64,000 bases of DNA from Meconema thalassinum (GCA_946902985.2 OX336392.1:16528716-16592715); one strand, 5' to 3'; counted from the stretch's first letter, positions 1-11,478 are shown. Notes: a model not told the origin generated them from the sequence alone. Numbers and translations are program-made.

Positions 1-715
1 TAAGAGTGAGATGGTGATCACAACAAGGAAGAAGGAAAGAACCACAACGGGAATAACAATTGGTGGGGAACAGCTGAAGAAAGTGGAGAGTTTTAAGTAT
101 CTGGGAAGCCTGATACAAGATAATGGAAGAAACGATAGAGAAATAAATGAGCGGGGGAGGCAGGCAGAAGCATTTCGGAGGAGTGTGAGAAGCATGTTAT
201 GGAGCAAGGATGTCCCTCAGAACAGCAAAAAGATCATATATCGGACGTACTATGTCCCTATCCTGACGTATGCCTCGGAGACCTGGGTTATGAAAGGAAG
301 GGAGAGGAGCAAAATACAGGCCAGTGAGATGAGGTTCTTGAGAAGCAGTATTGGAGCTACAAAGATGGACAGAATAAGAAATGAGAGGACCAGAGAATTA
401 ATGAAGGAGGAACCATTACAGGATGGTATAGAGAAATCTAGACTTAGATGGTATGGACATGTAAAACGAATGGAGGAGAAGAGGATACCCAGGAGAGTAC
501 ATGAGACGAAGTGGGAAGGAAAGAGACCGAGGGGAAGACCGAGAGACAGGTGGCTGAAGGGGGTGGAAGAAAGCGTGAAGAAGAGAGGAGAAGACTGGAC
601 AAAGGTGGAGGCTGAGAGATGGTGGGAAGACAGAAGACGTTGGAGAGGCTTGTGTTCCAAACAGACCCGGCCAGTGGCTGGAAACTGTGCAAGATGATGA
701 TGATGATACAAATTT
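1..715 (+). mobile_element. 3' end of non-LTR retrotransposon (LINE family A, copy 1)
   Basis: The window opens inside an open reading frame (2-697) that reads the carboxyl end of a LINE reverse-transcriptase protein. Visible landmarks are FKYLGSLIQDNG, YVPILTYASETW, MRFLRS, LRWYGHVKRMEEKRIPR and a basic GRPRDRW tail. The same block order occurs in the copies at 41888-42872, 34903-36600 and 5597-6180, which defines the family used here. After the stop codon the sequence runs into a short GAT-rich tail (about 695-708), the usual 3' end of this family. The catalytic RT motifs lie upstream of the window. The clade (RTE-like or another) cannot be fixed from this fragment. The tail directly abuts a tandem repeat. 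Confidence 0.85.
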
Positions 716-1898
716 TGGTTTAGATCGGTGAAACGGTGTAGATTTGTGCCAAAGGGCCTAAATGCATAGAATGGAGTGGTCTGTCCGAATTTTAAAGTGG
801 ACAGTTTTACTTGTTGGGTCCAAAGGGTAAGTATGACATATTTGGTTCAGATCGGTGAAACGGTGTAGATTTGCACCAAACGGTCTAAATGCAGGAAATG
901 GGGTGGTCTGTCCGAAATTTTAAGTGACAGTTTTACTCGCAGGGTTCCAAAGGGCAAATATACAAATTTTGGTTGAGATTGGTGAAACGGGGTTGATTTG
1001 AGCCAAAGGGCCTAAATGCAGGGAATGGAGGGGTCTGTCCGCAATTTCAAGCAGACAGTGTTACTCGCAGGGTACCAAAGGGTAAGTATACAAATTTTGG
1101 TTCTGATCGGTGAAACCGTGTAGATTTGTGCCAAGGGGCCTAAATGCAGGGAATGGGGTGATCTGTCCGCAATTTCAAGAGGACAGGGTTACCCGCAGGG
1201 TTCCAGAGGGTAAATATATAACTTTTGGTTGAGATCGGTGAAACAGTGTAGATTTGTGCCAAAGGGCCTAAATGCAGAGAATAGGGTGGTCTGTCCGCCA
1301 TTTCAATCAGACAGTGTTACTCGCAGGGTTCCAGAGGGTAAATATACAAATTTTGGTTGAGATAACTGTAACGTTGTAGATGTGTGCCAAAGGGCCTAAA
1401 TGCAGGGAATGGAGTATTCTGTCTGCAATTTCAAACAGACCGTGTTACTCGCAGGGTACCAAAGGGTAAGTATACAAATTTTGGTTCTGATCGGTGAAAC
1501 GGTGTAGATTTGTTCCAAAGGGCCTAAATGCAGGAAATGGGAGTGGTCTGTCCGAAATTTCAAGTAGACAGGGTTACCCGCAGTGTTCTAAAGGATAAGT
1601 ATACACATTTTGGTTCGGATCGGTGAAACGGTGTAGATTTTTGTCAAAGGGCCTAAATGCATGAAATGGGGTGGTCTGTAGGAAATTTTACGTGGACCGT
1701 GTTATTCACAGGGTTACAAAGGGTAAGTATACATATTTTGGTGGAGATCGGTGAAACGGTGTAGATTTGGGCCAAAGGGCCTAAATGCAGGGAATGGGGT
1801 GGTTTTTCGGAAATTTCAAGTGGACAGGGTTACCCGCAGGGTTCCAATGGATAAGTATACAAATTTTGGTTCAGATCGGTGAAACGGTGTAGATTTGT
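706..1898. repeat. ~128-bp minisatellite, about 9 copies
   Basis: A unit of about 128 bp is repeated head to tail. Each unit carries GGTGAAACGGTGTAGATTTG, then CCAAAGGGCCTAAATGCAG, then GGTCTGTCC and a 'caggg...aagggtaagtata' segment. Starts of the 'ttttggtt' segment fall near 710, 836, 963, 1091, 1218, 1345, 1474, 1603, 1732 and 1861. Copies differ by scattered substitutions and 1-2 bp indels, so the array is not very recent. It begins at the tail of the LINE and ends in a GACA microsatellite. No coding capacity is evident. Confidence 0.92.
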
Positions 1899-1902
1899 AT
1901 AC

Positions 1903-1950
1903 ATAACAGACAGACAGACAGACAAACATTGAGCTTTATATATATAGATG
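1903..1950. repeat. GACA microsatellite and AT-rich junction
   Basis: About five GACA units (1906-1925) are followed by 'aaacattgagctttatatat' and a short TATA run. The combination of a GACA repeat and a 'tttatatatatagat' end resembles the terminus of a retroposed or satellite-bearing element. It marks the right edge of the 128-bp array. Confidence 0.6.
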
Positions 1951-2662
1951 ATGTTTCCCACATCAGAAGTTGCAAAGAAATATAGTTGTGGTCGCACGAA
2001 AACGACATGCATTGTAAATAAAATGGCAAAAAATGCATCATCTGAAGTTGTTATGTGCCTTCAGAACGGACCGGATACAGATAAATCCCTTTTCTTTTCA
2101 TCAGTGAGAAACTACTTTTGTACTGCCTGTGACTACATCATCAACAAGTTTCCACTCAAGGATGACGTGTTAAAGAATGCTCAAGTTGCTAGGTTAGACA
2201 AAATTGAAGATGCACAGTTTTCTTCCATTCGTTTTTTTCTTGGAAAAGTTTCCTATCATGTTATGCAAGGAAGAGAATGAAACTACAGATGAGGTGGTGA
2301 ATGAGCTTCAGAGGCAGTTCACAGCTCTTCAGGTAGATGACACTTTGGCTGCACATTAAGATGCTGCAAGTGATTCCAGTTGGGCACAAATATCAAGAAT
2401 TGGTGGAGCCGATGGACTTCTTAAGTATAACCGAATTTCTAGAGTATTGCTCTCTATTCTCACCATACCCCATAGCAATGCAGAATGTGAACGTGTTTTT
2501 AGCCTTGTGAAGAAAAATAGAACACAGTTCAGGTCATCCATGTCCAATGAATCTCTGGAGTCTATTTCTATTTTGAAGACCAGGAGTTCTGGTCCCTGTT
2601 ATGACAAAACATTTTCTCAAGACTTTTTGCAGGAAGCTAAAAAAGCCACAACCATGACTTAA
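1948..2662 (+). pseudogene. hAT-family transposase remnant (C-terminal half)
   Basis: Two reading frames (1948-2280 and 2447-2662) plus the stretch between them read like the carboxyl half of a hAT transposase. The first contains FPTSEVAKKYSCGRTKTTC, typical of one insect hAT subgroup. The second contains ILTIPHSNAECERVFSLVKK followed by RTQFRSSMSNESL, which is the hAT C-terminal dimerisation motif. The pieces are joined by a one-base frameshift near 2270 and an in-frame TAA near 2357, so no full protein can be made. No terminal inverted repeats or 8-bp duplication were recognised. Domestication is unlikely because the frame is broken. Confidence 0.8.
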
Positions 2663-3774
2663 AAAGTCGAACTAGCATGTGATTTGCAGTGTGTATTATA
2701 TTATTTCTTGCCTGTGTTACGTTAAACAAGTTTTATTGTTTAAAGCCTTTTTCAATTATCGTATATCAGCTTAATCTATCAAGGAAGTCCTGTTATGTCT
2801 GCTCCAAACCAATATTCACCACGCCTGCTGCTGATTAACATGGATTTCTTCTTGGTTGTTATGTTCATCTACAAATCATGTAAGCAGATATGATTTCATT
2901 GAAGTATCATGTTTAAAGCATGAATTATTGTATTTTGTAGCCAAGAAGTATTATTATTTTCGTCAAGCCGGGGTATGTCGAAAATCGTTAGATTTTTATG
3001 TAGCGCGTGAGTTTTACTGATAGCCTTTTTCAAAAGTTGGCAGGTATGAGTGTGACTAGAGATCAAATTGAATGTGTAAGTGTAAGAGAGGGCCATGAGC
3101 CCTAACTTCGCCACTACCAAAGACATAAAATAATATATAAATAATAAATTATGTTACAGTAATGAAACATACCAAAACCATAAATCAGGTGTGGGAGGGT
3201 TCTCTGCACTACCCGAACCATGTGCCATTTAAGGGATGGATAGTCTTCCACTGTGTGGTGGCTCACACCATGGATCTGCCTATGAACTGAAATTTGTATA
3301 AAAATCTTTGCCATTGTGGAATTTGAATTCTTTGATAGTTTCTGGTGTTTGATACTGAATCCATCTCACAAAATACCATATTATGTAGGAAATAGCTTTT
3401 TCTCGCAATTTCTTTGAAACTTTTATAGTCGCTTGCTATCTATTGCTTTGACATCACTCGGCACAGTCGCTAGTCAACGCTGGAAATTTTTCACCAGCCG
3501 CCATCCAGTCCTGATCTGGCACTTTCTGATTTTCAGTTCTGTTTTACGAAGCTGAAGTGAATTTTGGGAGAAACTCCTCTTCACAGTGATCAACATATGA
3601 TAGAAGTGGTCACTACTTCTTTTTTTTTAAGAAACTGGCAGCCAAGGAATATGAGGCGATGATACAAAAGATCATCACACGATCTGACAAGTGCTTGAAT
3701 GTACATAGAAAAGTAGTGTAAAGTATGTTGTTATAAATTACAAAAAAAAATCTCTAAGTCTTTGCTAGTTGTTT
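2663..3774. other. unassigned AT-rich spacer
   Basis: No coding exon, repeat family or structured element was recognised. Short open frames on the minus strand (2896-3126, 3114-3314) show no recognisable motif. Confidence 0.5.
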
Positions 3775-4820
3775 TATAATTGAATTGGTCATTTCTAAAA
3801 GGCCCCATGTGCATGAAGACTAGTTTTGAGAAAAACACAAAAATTTGTTTTACATTTAAACTATTGATCTGAGACCAACAATATTTTGTACATTACATGT
3901 CACTGCCATAACAGCTGTCTTGACACAAAATTTGTTTGGTTTGGTTCATTACAAAGGACAGAATAAGCTTCCAAATTCTGCAAAATAAGGCCCTTTTAGA
4001 AATGACTCTCAAGAGTCAATATTTATATGTACTAAATGTTTAATATTCTTGTGATTATTTGTTTTTTAATGATCACTTGTATTAAACTTGCTAAAATCTT
4101 TATTTTGTAATGTTATCATTCTCTAATGGGCACATATTATGTATTTCATAACACGGAGTAGCATCATGTATTCCTCTAGGTGTCCTCTGCTGGGCATTTC
4201 AATAAATCGTCATAATACTCACATATTCATGTGGGATGTACGTCATAACTTTCTTGATGTCTTCTATCTTCTTCGGGCACTAAATTCGCCAATAATGTTG
4301 TATTCACACAAAAGTTCCACACGTATAGCCAACTTCTTCTTATAATTCAGAACACATTTTGCTCATCCTTTGGCTTCAGGGTGGGTCATATCAAAAATTC
4401 TTTCAGACAGAAGATTTTAGAGGACTATCGACCATTTTAATCTGTTTTGATATTATGCCTATTAACGGAAGTTTGATCGTTTTCTCTCAAAAACTCCATT
4501 ATTCTCACCCCTTTGGTCAATGGTTGGTGCTATCAAAAAGCTTCTCTGAGACGTTTTTGGCCCTTATTCGAAGAATAGAACGATTGCATCTGTTCCTAGC
4601 TTGCTCTGGTTCCTTGCTAAACTGCCCCTTCTACCGCAGAAAGGGCCCTTTAGAAATGAATGCAAATAGCACTGCCATCCTGTGACTACACTAAAAGGCA
4701 GAAAGAGGCCTTTTCAGCATGGAATGCTGAGTTTACCTCTGAAAAACCCCAATCCATGTTTAACTCATTTTTACCAAAAATGTCATAAAGGGCCTTTTAG
4801 AAATGACCGATTCAATTATA
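3775..4820. mobile_element. Non-autonomous DNA element with 31-bp inverted ends
   Basis: The left end (3775-3806) and right end (4789-4820) are near-perfect inverted repeats. Reading inward both show TATAATTGAAT, then GGTCATTTCTAAAAGGCC. Two more copies of the GGCCYTTTAGAAATGA motif lie inside, near 3989 and 4646. The ~1.05-kb body encodes nothing recognisable; a 108-codon open frame (4359-4685) has no motif. This looks like a DNA-transposon derivative of unknown superfamily. The flanking target duplication is not clear because the outer bases also pair. Confidence 0.7.
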
Positions 4821-5596
4821 GAACCGGCACTATTTTCTGAACGCCCCTTATATTAATGATTTTGAAAGAAAACCTTCTATACAGTTTTTCGAGAATTAGA
4901 GATATTAGCATTTTCTTCTTGGGTGGTTGTTAAGAAATGCATCGTACATATTTTGCCCTATGAATTGTCCAGTGCTATAGATTGCACCTGTTATTCATTG
5001 GGTGCTCGAGCCTGGAATATCTTAATTCAAATCCAAACCATGATTTTTTTGAAATAGGGGAGGGGGGAGGGCCTGTGATTAATTTGCTGCCATTAGCAAT
5101 GAATGGCTCTCTCCTATGAATAAATTATTCTTGACAAAATGCATGCTGCATGTCAAACTGCTTTGTCATAGAAAAGTAACATATTCAGAATTTATAGTAG
5201 GTGAGACTGCCAGTTTCTTTGGCACGAAGTATGCACCATACCATCTCTACATATTATTCCAATCATATCTTCTTTCAGGTTTGTTGCAGTTAGCAAAGAC
5301 CAGCTAGTTGGTCACTCAATTTATGTCATTGTAACATCCATACTCAGCACAAATCTTAACTTAATAATTGTAGGGATTCCATTAAAAATAATTCAACTAG
5401 TAATGAATGACTTGAGACTCTCCTTCCATTTTGAGCTCTACATGACTCCATCACTGTGAGATGTGATGGCACCAGCAGTTCAATTGAAACTTTTCCCTCT
5501 TCCAATCCATATATTGGAATTTGTTTGTTTGGCTGTGATAAATCACATACCATTACATCTTCCATGTTGTTCATATACAAGCAGCAATTGTTCAAA
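4821..5596. other. unassigned spacer
   Basis: No gene or repeat was recognised. A polypurine tract (5057-5070) and a few short open frames are the only visible features. Confidence 0.4.
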
Positions 5597-6180
5597 CAGA
5601 TCATCATCATCAGTTCATCTTTTCCAGATCCAGCTGGGTTGGGACGTTTATGGTACCTTCCCAGCTTCGTCTTTTCAAACACCATTGCTCCTCCATGATT
5701 GTTTTTCAGTCCAGATCCCTTCTTATTCTGTTTTTGATTGAGTTTAATTACCTTAGCTGAGTCTACCTCTTGCCCTACATGATCCTTCCTTCCTCCTTGC
5801 ATCTAAGATTATGTTTCTCCCTTCTGTCTTAAAGTTTTCCACTCTGATTTCCTTTCCGACATCCATTTCTTATTGTCCCCCTTATTATCCTTCCTATCAT
5901 ACTTCTTAAAAATTTAATCTCGCTGATCGGGATTTGACTCTCCTGCCTTTTTGGTCAGTGTCTGGGTCTCTCTGCCGCATATGTCAGTATAGGGCAGTGG
6001 TACTTCTTCCTTCTGCATTAGTTTGCTCCCCGAGTACTTGAAGCTCTCCACAATTCCAAGGGTTTATCCCCTAATTTTTCGAGTACCTTTCCTTTCTCCC
6101 CCTTTCTGCACACTGAGTTTCATTGCATAGTTCCATACTTGTGCATTATGTCCAATCGACCTTCTTCTCTCTTTATAACG
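5597..6180 (-). mobile_element. Decayed LINE-A copy (3' end)
   Basis: On the minus strand this region reads degraded pieces of LINE-A. VESFKYSGSKLM appears near 6040, PYTDICGRETQTLTKK near 5960, and the 3' block GGAMVFEKTKLGRYHKRP near 5690-5640. It ends in a GAT-rich tail at about 5597-5610. Multiple stops and frame changes separate the blocks. The order and the tail match the better copies at 34903-36600 and 41888-42872. No target duplication was found. Confidence 0.7.
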
Positions 6181-7559
6181 AGGTGGGAGCTACATAGCGA
6201 CGAAGCTATGTACTTCCATATTGCATGTCTATCTCAACCTCTTTGGTACTGCATATTTTGCAGCTTCTTCGTAATTATTTGATCAGATCTTCACATTCTA
6301 CGAACTGATATCGAAATCAACTTTCCTTATATTTATGTTCCAAGAGTTAAGTTCTCAACATTATTAAATGCTTACTACTACTTCAAATTATTGGATGTAT
6401 GTGGTGTGCTTGTTTGACATAATTATATAATCCAAGTCCTTCCCTTAGTCAGTATTATTAATTTGCCCTTCCAATTGCCTTCTTTCTTTACTGTCTTATG
6501 TAAGATTATTAAACCATACCACAGCTTGATCTCTGTCTTCTTGGACCAATGAAGGAACATCCACTAATCCTGCATGACTTGAATATTCTTTTTTATCTTA
6601 ATTTTAAACAACACACTGATGCTTGGAGAACCTAGAATAGTCTGTCAATCTCTATATGTGAATATTAAATTCTATATCAATTGAGAGAAAACATTTTTTT
6701 CAATACTGTACTACTGTTCTTTTTGAATATGAATGATGTAAGTCCAAATTCAGTATTTTTTATCTTTTATTGCTCACATAAGTTAGCTAGAGAATAAAAT
6801 CCCAGTTTCTTCAGTTTTATAAATATTTTTTGTATATTTCATTATGGCATGTTTTCTATTTTATGTAGTATGTAGCATTAATAATTCTTTAAAACTGAGC
6901 TATGGTTTCTTTAGTTACGATTGAGAGTGACAAAATTCGAGATCTAGTGCATTTGTATTCTAAATTGGTTATATTTCACATAGCTTCTTAGTTGCTTGAT
7001 TGCCCTTGATATTGGAGTGGTTTATTTTTAGTCTTTGTAATCATGCATTATTTGTGGTATTCATAATCCCTCTGCTGGAAACATTTGAATTACAGTGTAT
7101 TTGTTGTTGTTATTGTTGTTTGTTACAGAACAGATTTTATTTCGCTAGTATAGAAATGCTATAAAAGATAGTGTTAACTATTACTTAACTTCCTCTGTTA
7201 ACTACAGAATAAAGGGCAAGCATGTTTACAAAAATTTATACTCACTTCATTGAAGTACAATATCCTAGTGAATCTTAAAAGTGATAATTTACTCTGTTAA
7301 TTGAATTTACTGAAATTATACTGAATAATTCTTTAAAACTGAGCTATGGTTTCTTTAGTTAAGATTGAGTGCGACAAAATTCGAGATGTAGCGTTATATG
7401 GTGTCTTTATACCAATTTAAAAACAGGGTAGGGTATGTCATGCCACAGGAGAGGCAGGTGGGATGAAGTATATAACAACCATGTCCTGTGTTTCTAAAGA
7501 CAAATTACAAACTGAGACTCGATTGACTTCCAGTGGGAAATATGAGTCATTCAAGCTGA
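6181..7559. repeat. AT-rich spacer carrying a dispersed 70-bp direct repeat
   Basis: Mostly unassigned AT-rich DNA. A block at about 6878-6947 (ATAATTCTTTAAAACTGAGC onward to CGAGATCTAG) recurs in direct orientation at about 7325-7396 with only a few changes. The spacing is about 447 bp. These could be short terminal repeats or a local duplication. Nothing coding was recognised. Confidence 0.6.
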
Positions 7560-8467
7560 AGGACATGAGAGAGGAGCTGGTATTCAGAAAGGTGTAAGGC
7601 AAGGCTGCAACTTATTAACCATACTTTTCAATGTTTACATTGAACAAGCAATGAAGGAAATTGGAGAAAAATTTAAAGTGGGAGTGAAGATCCAAGGAGA
7701 AATAATTTCAACTCTGAGATTTGCTGATGACATCGTCATCTTGGCCGACACGCCTGAGGATTTGAATGAGTTTTTGAATGGTATGGACTCCGTCTTGAGG
7801 AAAGAATTCATGATGAAAATTAATAAATGTAAAACAAAAATATTGGAATGCAGCCGAATAAATCAGAATCCTCTATGGACATCAAATTGGCAGGTGATAA
7901 ACTAAAGTAGGAGACTTCTGTTACTTAGGAAGCAAAATAACCAGTGATGGACGAAGCACAGAGGATATAAAAAGTAGGTTGGCTCAGGCAAGGAAAGCAT
8001 TTCTACAGAAAGGGTATCTGTTGACATCGAATATAGATTTAGATATAGAAAGTCATTTTTGAAGGCTTTTGTCTGGAGCGTGACACTAGAAGGAAGTGAA
8101 ACTTGGACTATTGGTGCAGCAGAAAAGAGGAGAATTGAAGCGTTTGAAATGTGGTGTTACAGGTGTCTTGGTGTGTGTCCTACCAACCTATCTCTTCACT
8201 TCATTAACAGTCGCCAGAAACATCTCTCCCACTAGTCTTAATACCTCTTCGTTTGTAACCCTATCTGCCCATCTGATCTTCATCCTTCTCGTGTCAAGCC
8301 TAGTTATGGAAGGAAGGGTCGAGGACAAGAACTGTAGGGGTAGACCAAGGTTAGAATATGTTAAACAGATTGCCTCGGATGTAGGGTGTGGTAGCTATGT
8401 AGAGATGAAACGATTAGCTCAGGACAGGGTGGCATGGAGAGCTGCATCAAACCAGTTAAAAGACTGA
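7560..8467 (+). pseudogene. LINE reverse-transcriptase remnant with an internal inversion
   Basis: The + strand reads RT fragments. The segment at 7651-7905 contains LRFADDIVILADTPEDLNEF, with the catalytic FADD box. Then come 'FCYLGSKITSDGRSTEDI' (about 7915-7970) and a block reading TIGAAEKRRIEAFEMWCYRC in a shifted frame (about 8105-8165). The end (8310-8467) reads GRPRLEYVKQIASDVGC and an RLAQDRVAWRAA tail. Between these, about 8175-8300 is only meaningful on the opposite strand, where it reads IRWADRVTNEEVL, a block normally found in this same protein. The copy is therefore frameshifted and internally inverted. It belongs to a different family from LINE-A. Confidence 0.8.
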
Positions 8468-8519
8468 AGACACAAATAAAAACACCCTGATAATATCCAC
8501 AAATGATTAATTACACAGA

Positions 8520-9045
8520 CCTGCAGAAAAGAAACAAATTCTGCAGTACAAACGAAAATAGGTGTGTTTGATTAACTTTGCTGTGCTCAATTCGGAAATG
8601 CATTCTGCTTTTTCCCCCCTATTATATCTGGTTAATTGGCAATAGTAAAAACCATTTTGATTATTACAATAAAAATGGAATTGAGCCTAAACTAGATGTG
8701 ATATTATAAATCTCACACCATTTTTGAATTCGGAATATTAACGTCTTATCAATATTGCCTATTAATTTACTGCAAAATCATGCTGGCCTGTCTTGCAAAA
8801 AAAAAAGCAATTCTGTGGTGCAAAATGTAAATGTGTTTGATTAATCTTGCTGTGCTGAGTTAAAAAATGCTGTTAGATTTTCCCTACTACATGTGGTTAA
8901 TTGGCAATAGTGCAAAATGTAATTTTGATTATAACAATTAAAAGGGAATTGAGCCTAAACAAGATCTGATATTCAAGAACTGACACCATTTTCGGATTCA
9001 AAACATTAATCTCTATCAAAATTGCCTATTTTCTAATTTACCACA
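8520..9045. repeat. Two-copy tandem duplication, ~260-bp unit
   Basis: Two adjacent diverged copies (about 8520-8775 and 8780-9045) share the same order of blocks. These are TTCTG(C/T)(A/G)GT, GTGTTTGATTAA, TTGCTGTGCT, GGTTAATTGGCAATAGT, GGAATTGAGCCTAAAC and a 'attgcctatt...aattta' end. By eye the identity is around 80 percent. No protein is encoded. Confidence 0.8.
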
Positions 9046-9089
9046 AAATTCAGTGTTGACCGACTGCAAGTTATCTGATTTCTTTTATA

Positions 9090-9180
9090 AAGGATTTTCT
9101 CTATTTTCCCACCTAATTAATACTATTTTATTGTCTTCATAAAACACTTGAATGGACATGTTTCGGGTCTTCCTTATTTA
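9090..9180 (-). mobile_element. Penelope-like terminal fragment, inverted relative of 12049-12140
   Basis: The reverse complement of this segment matches 12049-12140 in block order: AAGGAAGACCCGAAACA, then CAAGTGTTTTATG, ACAATAAAATAGTATT and GAGAAAATCCTTT. The GAAAC block is the 3' half of a hammerhead-like motif (see 12038-12067). The CTGANGA half is missing here. It is a detached end of the same element family. Confidence 0.6.
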
Positions 9181-9267
9181 CTAAATCACTAAAATACACA
9201 AACGGAGGGTTTTTTGAATAAAACTTTACTATCAAGACAAACTCAAAGAAACATATAAGTTACTACC

Positions 9268-10490
9268 ATGGAGTACACTCTAATGCAGCTGATGCTCAGC
9301 ATGTCCACCATTTTGATTCCTAATTTCCTTCAAACGAACACTCATGTTAGCGATAATCCTACGGCACACTTCTTCCGTGATTTCACTGCGAGCCTGAAGA
9401 ATAAGGCGCCTAAGCTCCATTACAGTAAATCATGTGGACATTTTGGGAAAATAGTTTCTTTTAGGTGCCCCCAAAGAAAGAAGTCACAAGGGTTGAGCTC
9501 TGGACTATTGGGGAGGCCCAAAATTGTCCGTCATTGAAATGATCCGGAAATCGGAGTGAAATGACCCACATGTCGAAACGCTCGTGTAAGAAATCCAACA
9601 CAATGTTTGCAGTATGTGGCCCTCCTCTATCTTGCATGAACCACCACATGTTGACAGGGCAACGCAGTAGCAAGAAGCTGTGGAACGAAGTTATTGCGGA
9701 GCATGCTCAAATAATGCTCACTGTTCACAGTTTCTTCAAAGAACAAAGGTCCAATAAGTCCGTGGCTGGTAATTGCGGTCCAGACTGTAATCTTCAGAGC
9801 ATGATGTTGTCGTTCGTGAGGCACTCACGGATTTTCAGTACTTCAAAAGCATACACTTTGTTTATTAACCACACCGTCCAAGCGTTAAGATTTGTTCCCT
9901 ATCCTCCGCCCAGCGAGCAAACAGTAGTCTCTGCCACTTGTGTTCTGCCGTGAGCTTCTGAGCTCTTGTTCGGGTATATCTGGAGGTCACTTTTAAGAAT
10001 CCGTTGAACGGAGCGTCTGGATAGGTCCAGTTGCACTGCTGCCTTTCTACACGATTTGCTGGGGCTTCTCTGTAAAGCAACTCGTACCACTTCAATAGTC
10101 TTAGGTACAACTGTACATGTTTCGAGGCTTCACAATTTAAATAGCATGTATCTAAGAACAAACCAGTTATTAAAGTATTAACTTGATGGAAACATTGTTT
10201 TAAATACTTTTTAAACGTAACTAATTTTTGTGTCAATATGTATCCATCCCAAATGAATATTCCCTGGCGAACAAACAGGCTTCGGCCGAAGTCTCTTCGC
10301 TTCCATTATTGATCATTCCCGTACAAATTGATCATACAGCCTGCAAATGGTTCTCTTGCAAGGGGCCCACCGTATCGTAAACTGTGGTCAAAACCGCCTG
10401 CGAGTCACAACAGGTCTTTTCCTTTTATGAAAAGTAGCACAACTGCTGATTGCTGCTGCGTTGTTAGTCTTCCAATGTCGGCCATGTTGG
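9268..10490 (-). pseudogene. mariner/Tc1-type transposase remnant
   Basis: On the minus strand a decayed DD-E transposase can be followed from about 10486 to 9450. It starts MADIGRLTTQQQSAVVLLF (frame broken by a TGA soon after). A helix-turn-helix block SPSKSCRKAAVQLDLSRRSV (10060-10000) follows, then KITVWTAITSHGLIGPLFFE (about 9795-9735). The catalytic-region block MQDRGGPHTANIVLDFL is near 9640-9590 and RFPDHFNDGQFW near 9550-9510. At least three frame changes separate these. The second catalytic Asp lies in the QDxxGPHT block. Beyond 9450 the similarity fades. Confidence 0.8.
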
Positions 10491-10624
10491 AAACACTAGT
10501 CTCCTAGCGACAGTATTGTGAATTCCACGTCATTTCATCACTCATTTGTTTCTCCAATGTCCAGTGGTACTGCTGTTGAGATGCTCTACGGTATAATTAT
10601 CTAGTGCGACTCATAAATTATGTA

Positions 10625-10664
10625 CGAAACAAATGGTGACACATTTCGTGCTCCACCCTGTAAT
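10625..10664 (-). repeat. Candidate terminal inverted repeat of the mariner-type remnant
   Basis: Upstream of the transposase start, the minus strand reads TACAGGGTGGAGCACGAAAT onward. The TA-CAGGG start is typical of Tc1/mariner ends with a TA target. The matching left end near 9200 was not recognisable. Confidence 0.5.
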
Positions 10665-10679
10665 GTGTGTCTACGACAC

Positions 10680-11478
10680 TGAATTTATTAACAAACTTAG
10701 AAACAATACTCCAAGCCACCAATAATCTACACCACTCCATTAAATTTACTAAGGAACCCTAAACCAATTGGAAAATAAATTATCTCGACATAACTATCGA
10801 ACGTAAAGATAATGAACTATTATACTCGATCTTTCGAATACCTAAACGAACATCGCATGCAATTGACACTCGAACCATCCCAGCGTGTACAAGCAAGCGG
10901 GCTTCAATTCAATGGTATACAGGACATTAAATATACCCATGTAAAAGATAACTATAATAAGGAAATCGGAATAATTACAGAAATAGCTAAAGAAAATAAA
11001 TATCCACCCAGCAAAATAGATGAAATTGTTGCCAAGCATGAAAATAAAATGACTCTAAAGCTGGATAATAATGAGATCAAATTCACACAGTTTAATTACG
11101 TGAATGTGATTACATACAAAATCACCAATTTATTCAAGAAACAAGGCATTAAAATAACTTTCATAGCAAATGACACAACTGGAAAGCATATGCACAAGAG
11201 TAATTTAAATAAGCAAGACCCGTACTCAAAGTATATTCAATAACACAGGTGTCGAGCAAATTACATTGGCCCAAGTGGTACAAGAATAAACACGCGATGC
11301 AAAGAACACAGGACACACTTGGCCATATGCAAACACTTGTATGATGCAGGACACAGATTCATTAACATTGAAACCGACTTAAAAATCATACATCACGAAC
11401 CTAAAGGAATAGCGCTTAGAGACATAACGGAAGGAATAGAGATACACTTATCTAAAATAAACATCCCTAAACTTGTAT
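10680..11478 (+). pseudogene. Penelope-like element: RT C-terminal part and GIY-YIG endonuclease remnant
   Basis: The frame 10812-11243 reads the linker after the RT domain of a Penelope-like element. Visible blocks are YNKEIGIITEIAKENKYP, YKITNLFKKQGIKITFIAN and NKQDPYSKYI. After a TAA at 11241 the next stretch reads a GIY-YIG-type endonuclease end: YIGPSGTRINTRCKEHRTH, HLYDAGHRF, then an EGIEIHLSK end with a stop near 11478. Penelope-like proteins combine an RT with this endonuclease. Here the RT catalytic domain is absent or unrecognisable upstream, so the copy is truncated and broken. Confidence 0.78.

Noticed and set aside
250..711. 153-codon minus-strand open frame
   Set aside because: Opposite-strand shadow of the LINE-A coding region.
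4359..4685. 108-codon + strand open frame as a transposase
   Set aside because: Lies inside the 31-bp inverted-repeat element but shows no DDE, HTH or zinc-finger motif.
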